Below, piece by piece: positions 12,756 to 24,606 of a stretch of DNA of 64,000 bases. The stretch is from Cucumis sativus (Eukaryota; Streptophyta; Magnoliopsida; Cucurbitales; Cucurbitaceae), in assembly GCF_000004075.3 (NCBI RefSeq), contig NC_026660.2:26539498-26603497 (forward strand). The letters run 5' to 3'. Both the position numbers and the translations under genes were made by a program. How positions within the stretch are numbered: the stretch's first letter is position 1; each line of letters opens with the position of its first letter. The notes beneath the pieces were generated by a model. It saw only the letters and a program-made list of their open reading frames with translations, made no database searches and had not been told where the DNA came from.

Positions 12756-14306
12756 TTTTCAGTTTCTGTGTGAAATTATACTCATTGGAGTTGCTTTACT
12801 GAAAGTATTGGCTAGTCTGTCGGATCTATCACCTCCCTGAAAATTTGGATTCATTTATTTATTTAACCGCGCCGTGAAATTTCTTGGTTTGATTCTAATT
12901 CTAAGATGCTTGTTTTTCGTTGGAATTGCTAATTAGGGTGCACGAATGAGCTTTCTCTGCTCAGGTGAAGCTCATTTCTTCATGTTGTTATTACAAATTA
13001 AATTATGAGGTGCTAGGTGGATTGAAATTGCAAGTACTAGCTTAGGTTGCTGTTTGAATTTGGTGGGGGATTTGTATGGTTATTATTTCTGTTTTGTTGT
13101 TTGAAATTCTTCCATTTTAAGCTGTGCTCTGGTCATTTCCTACATGGTTGTTGAATTATGAAAAACTTCTTGTGAACGAACTTTTTCCTGATGGATTGAG
13201 ATAGCTCACTTCTTCTGTGTGAATATGTTGTCATGTGATATATGTAGTACGTGTTATAATTTAGATAGATATTCATCAAGTTGTGAATTGAACAGTCAAA
13301 GTTTCTTTGCTTGGAAATTTGACAAAGTTGGTTGTGATTGTTCTGCATTTTGTTGCTTGACGAATAGTATTCAACGTAGTTATTTTCAAACCTTTATCAG
13401 TTAAGACCCTTCACATTGGCTTGCTCAATGGTTCAGTGGTATTTCTTTTTCTTTGGTCATCCCTCTCTTTTCTTTTTAATCTTCTTCATGAAAAATGGGA
13501 GTTTATGATTTTCAAATTTTTTTGCTTCAAATAGAATGTCATTTCTTATTTACTGTGGACGTCTTGTTCTATACTAGCTTCTGAATTCTTGATGGAGTTT
13601 TCACTTTAAGACATGAACTATCGCTACTCCTGCGTTTGAGATCAAGGTGTAATTTATACTTACTGCCAAATATTGGAAAACTGAATTATATCAAGAACGC
13701 ATTTTGCATATGAAGTATGTGTATGCATTGAAGGTGAAACAAGTGCTTTCTAGAATGACCTAAATTACAAATAACAAGTTGTCAAGAAGGTTGATTTTGA
13801 TTTTTTATTATTTATTTGAATGGTATTAACTTTTCTTAGGAAGTTTGCATTGTGTATTCGATAGTTAAGCCTTTTATTGGCGTTGTTGCTTGTTTTTTTT
13901 TAAAGCATAGATGCTATTTTTGATCCCATCTTACAATCAAGTAAACTTTCTGGGGCAATTGAAGAGTAACCATCGAAGTAGATTGAAGACAAGTGAATTC
14001 AAGAATATCCCACACGAGAAGAAATTTTGAGCGTATTTTGGGTCTATCACTTGTGATGTGGATCATGGAGTCAAATGCGTTATTTAAGGAAGTTGACGTT
14101 CTTCTATAATGGTAATCTATAATGCTGTTATATATTCATTTTGCAGTGCAGTCTAGAAAGCTAGGCCTCATTCAATTGTTTTTTCTTATTTATTTTACTT
14201 TCTCGTAAACCATTAATGTTTGAAAGCTTCACAATTTCTCTTTCTTAGCCATTGTGTTTCTCATTGTTCTTTATCCCTATCAGGTTTAATTGGTACTGAC
14301 TGTAAG

Positions 14307-17300
14307 ATGGGAACTCAAGGTCAAACAGGATTAGTAGCACAAAAGAAGATGCACCCTCCTCAGTCCGGAAGATTTGAAGATCGTGAAGATCTTATTAAAT
14401 ATGTTCGCGATTTTGGTGCTGATCAGGGATATGTCGTAACAATTAAGAAGTCTAGGAAAGATAGAAGAGTCATCCTTGGTTGTGATAGAGGAGGTGTGTA
14501 CCGTAACAGGCGTAAGATTGCTGAGAGTCCACGCAAAAGGAAAGCTAGCTCACGCCTGATAAATTGCCCATTTGAAGCAATTGGCAAGAAGGAAGATGAT
14601 GCCTGGATGCTTACCATTAAAAATGGAAGCCATAACCATGAGCCCTTAAAAGATAGGTCAGAGCATCCTTACAGTCGCCGTTTTACAGAGGATGAAGTAA
14701 AGCAAATAAAACTAATGACTGAAGCTGGTATAAAACCACGTCAAGTGCTTAAAGCTCTCAAACAACACAATCCAGATCTGCAGTCAACACCAAGGCATTT
14801 GTATAACCTCAAAGCCAAAATTCGCCAAGGAAATCTATCAGGTTATCACTTGTGTCTACTTTGCTGGGAAAAGATTCACTGCTTGTCAATGTGGGAGACG
14901 TGAAAATAATAATAATAATAATAATGAGATGAAGAGAAATGTAATTCCACAGGCTCTTGATGGAGGTAGCATTGAAACTGAGTCCTAATATTGCTCTATG
15001 CTGGCCTTGTGGTTGGTTTTTAGTTTTTCTTGTCTCCATTTTGATCAAGAATATAGTCCTTGGGTGCATCTTATCTAAATTTGATATCAGAGGAGCAATT
15101 TTTGTTTAATAGGTGGCTAGAGTTCAAGTTCGTAATTCTTTTCAGGATTAATCCTACTACTCCTGTACATCCATTTATGGTTACAAAAATTGGATTGATA
15201 AATGAGAACGTTAAATTTCAGTACTTTTGTGGCGTTTTATAGGCATCAAATTCTAATAGCTGAGTATGGTTGCTTTTCTCAAACTCAAACTCTTAACCAG
15301 ACCAATTTTTTTTTTTCAGATAAGAATTTCAAGTCTTGGAGGCCTAATATTTCCGTTCCTACAAATAGTAGTCATACAGTCGCTGGGGATTCAATCAAGC
15401 AAAATCATCAGCTGGTAAGATCCAATACAAAAGGACAAAAAATGATGTAGATGAGATGTCTGTCCCTATACTCCTATTTGATTGGTTTCAAAGTATATGA
15501 CACATATTTGACTGACCCATAGGTGATAAGTAATTGTTTGAACTGTAGAAGGTTCCTAATTTAATTGGAGGGGAATTTTTGGATTCGCACAACTGTCAAG
15601 TGGTTGATGTTATTAATCCAGTAAGCTCTATTCTTCAGACAACTTATTTGTTCATAAATGGGGGTTTACATGTCAATCATGGTGTGCCCTCTACTTTTGA
15701 GTTAGGCAACACAAGAAGTTGTTTCTCATGTTCCTTTAACAACCTACGAAGAGTTTAAGGCTGCTGTCAATGCAGCCAAACAAGCTTTTCCCTCATGGAG
15801 AAACACACCAATTTATACTCGTCAGTGTGTTATGTTCAAGTTCCAGGAGCTCATCCTCAGGGACATGGTTAGTATCAGTCATGTCTTTTTTAGAATAATT
15901 TGAAATATATAAACCTTGATTTTCTGATATGGCAAGAATTCTTGTTATTAGGATAAGCTTGTAATGAATATTGTTGCAGAACAGGGAAAAACATTAAAGG
16001 ATGCTCAAGATGATATCATCTGTGGTTTAGGTTGGTATATTCACTTATTATATCTTGTTGCAGTATCACATCACGTGATCACATATGAAAAGATTGCACT
16101 CACTTGCCTTCTGTTTTGCCCGAAGAGGTGGTTAAACATGCTTGTCGATTGGCCACTATGCAAATGGGGGAGTTCATCCCTAGTGCATCTGATGGAATTG
16201 ATTCGTACTGCATCCGAGAACCAATAGGTGTGTGTGCTGGGATATGCTCTTTAAACCATCCAGCAACAGTTTCCTTATGGGTATGCCCCTGAGCTTTCTC
16301 TTTGCTTCTATTGACCTTCATTCATATTCCCCACCTCCTTTCTTTATTCAATATTTTTACTTGAAATTTAACCTTTTCATCTGTCCAAGGCCTCCAAAAT
16401 TTTCATTTTGTGCTTTATGAATCGATAAAATTTTAAAAAATGCATTAAATTCCTCAATTATTAGAAACAAAATTCAAAAGTTTTGGAATTAAACTTGTAA
16501 TTTAACCTACAATTTATGTTCTATCATTTTCTTTTATGAACTCTCAAATCTTTGCCTTACATATTTATAAAGGAAACCGGAGTGCAAAGTGCTAAGTATG
16601 TTATCCTTGCCATGCAGATGTTCCCAATTGCAGTTACATGTGGCAATACATTTGTTCTTAAACCATGTGAAACGCACCCGGGTATGTTCTGTTCAGAATC
16701 TATCTTTCTTTTACTTGTAAACGTGATCTATGAAATTCCCACATCAACAGAGATGAATTTTTTTCCTATTAATTTTTATTGCAATCAAATACATTTTTCT
16801 CTTCTCGTTTCCTATATTTGAAAAAAAGTTAGGATAAGGGACAAGTTATCTAATGTGATTCACTATCGGGGATTTGGAAACTCTGATATTTGAATGTTGC
16901 TAGCAACAAAAATCTCCACGAGAGTTCACTTTGACAGTGATGAAACATGGCACACTTCATGTAGAAATCCTTCCGTGTGATGTTATAAATTATACATAGA
17001 TTTTGGTTTAGTTCTTTTGGCTTTTTGACAGTCAACATTAGTCCAGGGGTTATTTAGTGTTGTATTTCTTATTATTTTATAATGAACGGATCTTGCTACA
17101 AAGCTATTATTATTATTATTGTTACTATTTTGAGTAAAAATGCTTTTATTATCCTGCACATCACAGTTTTAGCATATGGTAATATTATCCATTTCAGGGG
17201 CTTCAATGTTGCTAGCTTCATTAGCGATGGAGTCTGGCTTGCCTGATGGTGTTCTGAATATTGTTCATGGATCCCATGTAAGACAGTTCCATGAGAGATA

Positions 17301-20300
17301 TTGTTTCTTTTGATTGGCATCTAAATAGCATATTTCCTGAGTTAATCTTCTGTTATTTTGAATAATATTAACTTTCCCACTTTCGGAGTTTGGAGTTTTC
17401 TACTTCTTTTTTCATTTCACATATCAATGATTTTTTTAATATAAAAAAAAACTGTCAATTAGTACTGGTTCATTATTTAATAGCTAACTGTGCAATTAAA
17501 TTTATTTACTTCCCATGAATATGTTAAGTTATCACCCTAACAATCTAACTTGAACTCTCAAGAACAAAAAGAGCACAAAGAACCCTAAATGATAGAAATA
17601 TATATTGCAATATCAATAAAGAAATTACAGTATACTATAGATTTTTAAGAGGGCTATTGTCTCCCAAATTCCCCAACTGAAAATTCCTGCTAAATTTTTT
17701 ACCCCTTGCGGAAATCCACTTCTATTTATAATTAAAAATCTTAACAAACTTATTAGTTAATTACTAATATGACCCTTTTGATAATCTTAATACTTCCTCA
17801 ACTAAGGGCGTTCTAAAACATCTTTATAAAATAAAAGATTTAACTACCAGACAATAATTCTCTTACGTATCCAAATTTCACATGCGCAATGTCATGCAGT
17901 TTAAACTGTAGACATTTAACTTCCTAATATTTAATCTGCATATCCATAAAACATAACTGGGAGGAAATTGATCTCCTCTTTAGAACTCTTGAAATTTCAT
18001 TGAGTTTTATCTTACTGCAAAATTTAAATAGCAACATGGCTTCCCGATTTTATGTATGGCGTATTATTCAGATCATAAAATGTTTCAAAAAGTTCCATTC
18101 CTAATAAGCAGTAAAATTAATCTTTTGCTATCCATGGTGGCTACCTATCTAGGAATTAATTTCCTATGGGTTTTCTTGACGTCCAAATCTTACACATAAG
18201 TTGGCTCGGACACTCATGGATAAAAAAAAACTTTTGCTATGCCAACTCATGATGGTTGTTCAAAGCTTTTTCTTCTTTCTCAAATTTGTTATATTTTATA
18301 TTTAATTTTCTAATTCTTATTTGTGTGGTAGTGATTTTGAAAATGTTCAAATCATTTTTGTCATGTCTAAAATTACTTCGAAACAAGTTTTGAATCACTT
18401 AAATTAATTTAATATTTGATTCAACACTTTTAGATGCAATTTTCGTGCGATAAAAATTAGTTTTGAATGATTAATATCATGTTTAGTAGTGATTTTGCTA
18501 TGTTCTGATTCATGTTATCTCCATTTTTTGTTTTAAATTCTCTGGTCAGGATATCATCAGCTATATATGTGACGATGAGGACATAAAAGCTGTATCCTTT
18601 TCCAGTTCAAGTTCAGTAAGTGCTTCTCCTTATTAATAGTACATGAAATGCCTAAAAATTGAAAGTTTAGTATGTTTGACGGACCACAATAATATCTATA
18701 AGAGCACGATACATCTCTTATTTATCTGTTCTTTAATTTTATGGATTATTTTTTTCATAACTAACTTTGTGTTCAAATCCTACGACTACTTTTTCTTTAT
18801 GACTAAGACACGTTCCATGTACTTTTCATTCCTGTACATGATTGAAACGAAAATTAACTTGCAAGTTTAGTATTTTTTGGTTGACTATTCTGAATTTTCA
18901 TTGTCTTTTTTTTTACTTTACTGTTTATTTTACTTGAAGGTTGGAAAACACATATATGCTAGGGCTGCTGCTACAGCAAAGAAAGTTCAGGTTTATCCTA
19001 TTTGTTCATTCACTGTTTTGTTCCTTCTGTTAAAAGTGTTACAATTAGGATATTGTATTGAAGAATTTGCATCTATATGTTGATTTCTTAGTCTCATTTT
19101 GGAGGCAAGAGTCATGCAATTATTATGCCTGATGCTAACATGGAGGCTACTTTAAGTGCTCTGGTTGATGCTGGATTGGGTACTGTTGGACGGACATGTA
19201 TGGCTATTGACATCATTGTCTCCGTTGGGAGTTCAACCCTGTGGTATAGTGATTCTTTTGTTTATTGCAATCCTTTTCTTCCTTCTTCTTTCCTTTCCTT
19301 TGGAAGTCTGCTACTTGATTGAGTTCATTATCTCTGGACAATTATAATCAAAATTCACTGTCTTGTGGACACTATTTTATTATCCTTGCAGTACTAGTAA
19401 GTAGTACCTAGTCTTTTTATTCTTGATTTTTTGTTTTCTATTTTGATTTTGAAGTTTAAGATCCTTGAGAAAAGACACATTCTATAAGATTTCCAATATG
19501 GATTTTGTGGTTGCAAGCATAGGCAGATTGATTGGCTTCGTATGATTGAGAGTATGTGTAAGAAGATTAGCTTTCATAAATCCATTACGTCAGTCATAAA
19601 ATGCTGTCGTAGACAGCCAAGTGACACCTAAATCTTTTGCTGCTGCCGTCTGTTTACTTCACAGTATGTGTATTATGAAGATGAGACACATGCATCACAT
19701 TTTTATGCCTCCCAACATTTCTACAAGTATAAAATATGCAACGTATGCACTTTGGCTCCGAACTACATTTGGACTTCTTCCTTCTTTCTACTTGTAGATT
19801 AGCTTTTCACTGAACTTTTGAAAACAACAAAATTAAAAGTTGTTTTTGTAACAGCTTCTCGTTGAGGAAGGGACTTCTTGTCCCTTTGTTAGGTTTTTTT
19901 TTTTTTTTGGAATGAACTGGTTTCTCGGTTGTCATGTCAATGTTTTTGCAGTTAGGGTGCTCCAAATGATTAATTTAAATTTATGAACATATGAGTTTTC
20001 TAGTTATTGGTCCTCTATCATGATTTTCCAGGGAAGAAAAACTTGTGGAATGTGCCAAAGCACTTAAAGTGAATGTGGGAACAGATCCCAATGCTGACCT
20101 TGGTCCTGTAACTACAAAAGAGGTAAGTGTACAGAAAAATTTATTATTAGGTTACGAGATCTATGGTCTATGCACATGTAGAAGATTATTCTTTTGCCTA
20201 TAATCATTTGATAATTTCAGGTGAAGGCTAAACTCTAACTTTAAGTTGGATATCAAACTTTGCCATTAAAGCTGGCAGTTCATTCTTTTGTGAATGTTTT

Positions 20301-23300
20301 GCCGATGTGTTTTCTTCAATTAAAAGTAACTTAATTCCATGTGAGTGTTTTGTTCTTAATGGTCTTGTGACACTCATAACTCTTGTAATAGGTGTATGGG
20401 GATGTTTTATTTATGTATAAGCAGGGACAAAATTGAAGGATTCCCCACACAAGCTACCAGCCAATTTTAGAGGCTTGCTCTCCCAAAAATGCTCCGCTAA
20501 TCCCAAAATAACAGATATCCCACTCTCACGAACTACAAAGGCTACAGAGCGTGTCCACATTTCTAACAAACTCACTTAATTTTTTCTTTTACCCTTTCTA
20601 TTATAACCATCTACCATGGGTGGTTTCACATTGGCCTTCCTAGTATACATATTCACAATAAGAGGCCTAACATCTTGTTCTCTCTCAAAACAATTACAAT
20701 AAACCATTACCGTCTGTACGTTTAGTGGGACATTCATGTCTTTATGTTACTATGCACAATAATATTCAACTATTAAATTAATTCTCGGAAAAATATTCCA
20801 CAGGTGAAAAATCGTTTTTGTAAATTAATTCAAAGTGGCATTGAAGATGGTGCTAGACTTTTGCTAGACGGTAGAGATATCGTGGTACTGATTTGTTATT
20901 ATTCCGAGTTTGTTAAATAAATTCTTGTTATTATCTTTTACTAAAATCTAATGATCCTGCTTTTCATTAATAAACAATAGAACTTTTGGACGTTTCTAAG
21001 TTTTTTTGCAACATTTTGTAGGTCTCAGGATATGAAAATGGAAATTTTATCGGCCCAACCATTTTATCAGGTGTAACAACTGACATGGCGTGCTACAAGG
21101 TACTCTTGTCTTTTTCTATTGAAATGTTGTCAATACTTTGACAGCATTCATTTGCACATTAATTTTAATGACAATAATTTGCGTCGACAGGAAGAATTTT
21201 TTGGACCAGTTCTCCTTTTTATGCAGGTACTATCCAGTTTTTCATCCAATTGGTAGTATTCGTTGTCTTCATCAGGCTGTCTTACTGTTTTCCTTTGGTT
21301 TTACCGGCAGGCTGACAACCTAGAGGAGGCTATAACCATTGTAAACCGAAACAAGTACTTCTTTTAACTCTAGTAAACTGAGGTGACATTTAGATGGCAT
21401 ACTTTAACCATTATAGTCATTGAGTTGCTGCATTCCGTATACCATTTTACGTTTCTGGTATTCCTTCATCAACTTTGAATTGATCTCTCTATTTTAAAGT
21501 TGTAGTACCTTTCTTTTAAATCTTGGTGTTGGTTCTAGCTTCTTGAAGCTGCTTTCCTTGAAGAAGAAAATTTGTAGACCTTTTTTTTCTTGACTTTTTT
21601 TTTATGATAAGGTGTTACACGTGCAAAATTCTTCCTCCTTAGTCATGACTCCCTGGACATCCTTTGATCTGCTTTCGTCAATTTTTCTGCAGAAACCGAA
21701 ATGGAGCTTCCATATTCACAACTTCTGGCATTTATGCGAGGAAGTTTCAGAGTGAAGTGGAAGTGGGAACGGTTAGTGATCAAATTTATTGGCTCTACAA
21801 ATTTCTTTTTATTTAGATTCGTTTGTTGAACGCCCAAGTAGATAGGTTGAATTTTTTATGTTTTGCTCTGACATGTTTATTATAATGTTGAGTGAAACCT
21901 TTGGCCTTCGAACATTTTCATGGAAGTTCTAAGCTGGGTCTATTTGTCACCAATAACCACATACCTAAGCCTATTTTATTCTATGAATGTTCTCCTAAAT
22001 AGATACTCGTATTTGTTGTTCGTTTCCTATTCATTTTTATTTTCCTTCCTAAATCATTTTCAGGTTGGTATCAATGTTGCTGTTACAGTTCCGTTGCCAT
22101 CTTCCTTTAATGGTTTGAAGCCAACTTCTGCTGTTGATCAAGTTCTTTTTCAGTTCAACTTTTCATCCTCTTAATGCCTCGTTTCCGTCTTGCAATACTA
22201 TCCTTCATTTCTTTTTGCTCTCACTTTCTCCTCTCCGTCTGGTTTGTAATTTGAAGATAAGGTAGGGCTGGAGTTTTACACCCAATTGAAGAGAGTGGCT
22301 CAACAGTGGAAGAACTCACCAAGTATTGGCGTCTCAATGGCGGTGCCTTCACCATCTGAGAGACATTTGAGATCCCGTGCTGCACCTTCCATGTTGGTTT
22401 CAACATCTGAGAAAGATTCACCTGGTATGAAGCACAGGAGTTTACCTCCGTTGCCTTCCACATCTGACAGGGATTCACCCAGCGTCCCTGTACTTCTGCC
22501 GAACCCTCGAATAACTCCGACAGGCTTAACTAATGAAAGATCCACTTCCTCTCCGCCGACTCCTGATAGGAATTTGCACGGACTCTCCCTGATTTCTACC
22601 TTATCATCGGAGGGGGATGTATCCAACCAAGATTTGTCTCCTGCAATGCTTTCACAGCGTGATAGAGATTTACCTGGTCAAGCTATGTCAATGGCAACAT
22701 CCAGATCATCTGATAGACTGTACATACCTCAGAAATCTCATTGGAATGAAACCCCGAGGGCTGATTCAATTCCATCCAGTTCCGAGAGGATCCATGCGTC
22801 TTTTTCGCAGACAAGCAGCATCAAAGGACAGGCATGTCGAACAACTCATCCTGCTTTGGTTTTAGCCACAGAGAGGGGGTTATATGTGCCAACATCTCAT
22901 GACGCTATTTGTCTAATTAACCATGGAAATGATAGCACCAGTCCGTCTCGAAGAATGAACACCATGTGTCAATCATCAGAACGAGTATACATGCTAGCAA
23001 CTTCTCATCTGAACGACAGTATGGGTCAAACATTGGAGAGAACTGATACCTCCTTGTTTCCTTCTTCAGAGAGGCATTATGCGCCTCCCTCTTCTGATGG
23101 AAATGACCACATCAGCTTAGCCTCTCATACAGATGTCACTTTGCAATCAACCTCAGATAGAATGTTTCTGTCTAGTTTGTCTGAAAGGGACGATAATATG
23201 GCTTCCACTGCTTCCCAACAAGGTGAATCTTTAACATCCACTTCAGAGAGAATGTATAGACCTCCATTGGTTCATAGAAATGCAGGTATGGCACCGAAAT

Positions 23301-23428
23301 CGGAATGGTTATGCATTCCCACGCCTGCTGGAACTCAGAGAATGTACACACAAGATCCAATGGTTTCAGCAGATGAATTTCAATGCCAAGGAGCATCATT
23401 GACATTGCCTGCATCGCAAAGAATGTAA
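14307..23428 (+). CDS. FAR1-type DNA-binding domain fused to ALDH6 (methylmalonate-semialdehyde dehydrogenase-like) with Ser-rich repeat tail, 19 exons
   Basis: Exons: 14307-14841, 15320-15414, 15549-15620, 15706-15867, 15952-16030, 16126-16280, 16618-16681, 17198-17277, 18550-18615, 18940-18990, 19092-19243, 20032-20122, 20804-20884, 21022-21099, 21191-21226, 21311-21354, 21693-21771, 22064-22141 (end uncertain) and 22262-23428. They stay in phase and predict about 1054 residues. Residues 1-178 carry a FAR1/WRKY-GCM1 zinc module (C59, C87, H109, H111) and a basic PRKRK patch, suggesting nuclear DNA binding. Residues about 211-680 follow the ALDH6 fold, which normally oxidises methylmalonate semialdehyde in mitochondria. 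Catalytic-type N358 and C489 remain, but the cofactor loop usually written FVGSN reads FSSSSSVG at 431-438, and the usual GQRCMA reads GRTCMA. No mitochondrial presequence is visible. The last about 370 residues are a degenerate Ser-(Glu/Asp)-Arg repeat tail. I recall similar fused models in other plants but could not check. The fusion rests on one continuous phase-compatible exon chain; two adjacent genes remain possible. Confidence 0.75.
17520..18540. other. Long intron 8 of the FAR1-ALDH6 gene
   Basis: This 1.27-kb intron (17278-18549) is the longest of the ALDH6 part. Its middle (about 17.52-17.85 kb) differs in texture from the flanks and could be an old insertion, but no terminal repeats or coding remnants were recognised. 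Intron 12 holds a comparable odd patch at about 20.39-20.75 kb. Confidence 0.3.
22350..23428 (+). repeat. Degenerate tandem peptide-coding repeat, tail of the ALDH6 fusion
   Basis: The last exon encodes about 18 loose copies of a Ser-rich motif, roughly S-T/S-S-E/D-R followed by a few residues and often Pro. Examples are PSPSERH, STSEKDSPG, STSDRDSPS, SSDRLYIPQKSH, SSERVYMLATSH, SSERHYAPP, STSDRMFL, STSERMYRPP and the final ASQRM. Spacing is irregular, about 15-30 residues. The region is predicted to be disordered. A duplicate of this exon near 34.0 kb lacks almost exactly this block. Confidence 0.75.
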
Positions 23429-24606
23429 GGGATATTATTTTAGAAATAGAACATTAGCATCTAGGAATAGGATTAGCCAAATTCTCATAATTTTTTTCCT
23501 TTGTCAACACAACAAATTACTAATGTCTTTTTTTATTATTATTATTATTATTTTTCTTAGAGTCATTAGCTTGATTTTGTTCCTGTTTTCCTAGAACTGT
23601 GGCTATTAGTATATGTTAAGATTTTTGAAAATAAATTTACGTCTCAATGAACCTTCTTTTCTATTGTGTTTGAAAAAATATTTACATGCACAATGTGTGT
23701 TTATTTGACGGAAAATTATAATTATTATTTTATCAATTTTTTTTAAAAATAACTTGAAATCAACAAAAGCAAATTTGCGAAAATAAGTTTTGGCTTAAAT
23801 GAAATCACTATGTTGGCTTGACTATGAAGTCTATTATTTAAGTTTCCACTCTATTATACTAAAAAATAAAAAGAAGGAGAAAAGGATCTAACTAAATTTA
23901 GACTTTGAAAGTAGAATATCTTGATATTATAAATTAAAAATGAGTGGTTGTGGTCGTGCATGTGAAAAATTTCAAAACTAGGCAACTATGAAGTATGCAC
24001 CCTTTAATTTTATTCCGAACGAAAACTATTGCCAAACTTTATTCTAAAAAAAAATTATAACACTCAAGTTATTCTTTTTTATTTATTGCTTCAACAGATT
24101 TTCTACTTACACCGGGAAAAAATATCATGTTGCTCACCCTTTAGCAATTCTCTACGAAAAATCAAAATTTGCAGGGTTGACTATCATAATGTTAACCAAT
24201 ATTGCATCTTTTATTGTTGTATCAAACTTGAAACAAGTTTAAATGAAAGAGCAATGATCATGTATTATTAAAAAAGAACAATCAGATTTTTATATCAAAC
24301 TTCAATCACATGTGTTCTTCACTTCTCTCAAAATAATAATAATAACAGCAACTTTTTATTTAAAAAAAAAAAGTGCCACGTGTGGCAGCATTTTTTAACT
24401 CACACTTCAGCAACTTTTCTCTAAATGAAAATATGAAAACAGTAGCAACTGCATCTCAACTTACACTTTCTTTTTCTTTTTATTTTTCCTACTACACACA
24501 TTAAAAGACAAATCCATGTGACTCAAAATATAAACAATCAATTTTATTACACAATCAATAAGATTGATTGTATTACACACTCTAATGTTCTGAAATTCAT
24601 AGTTAA
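23429..24606. other. Convergent intergenic region between the ALDH6 fusion and the first UGT
   Basis: It holds the 3' ends of two convergent genes. It contains an (ATT)n run near 23.53 kb and AT-rich sequence, and most of it recurs at about 34.10-35.56 kb in the duplicated block. Relative to that copy, about 190 bases after 23.60 kb appear to be missing here. No gene is seen. Confidence 0.6.

Noticed and set aside
14842-15000. Possible early end of the FAR1-type protein (GYHLCLLCWEK or a short exon ending in TAA near 14988)
   Set aside because: The read-through tail is not like the family, and a phase-perfect exon at 15320 continues the expected SWRPN segment. A minor isoform ending here cannot be excluded.
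17520-18540. Possible retroelement fragment in ALDH6 intron 8
   Set aside because: The texture differs from the flanks, but no terminal repeats, primer-binding site or coding domains were recognised, so no element was called.
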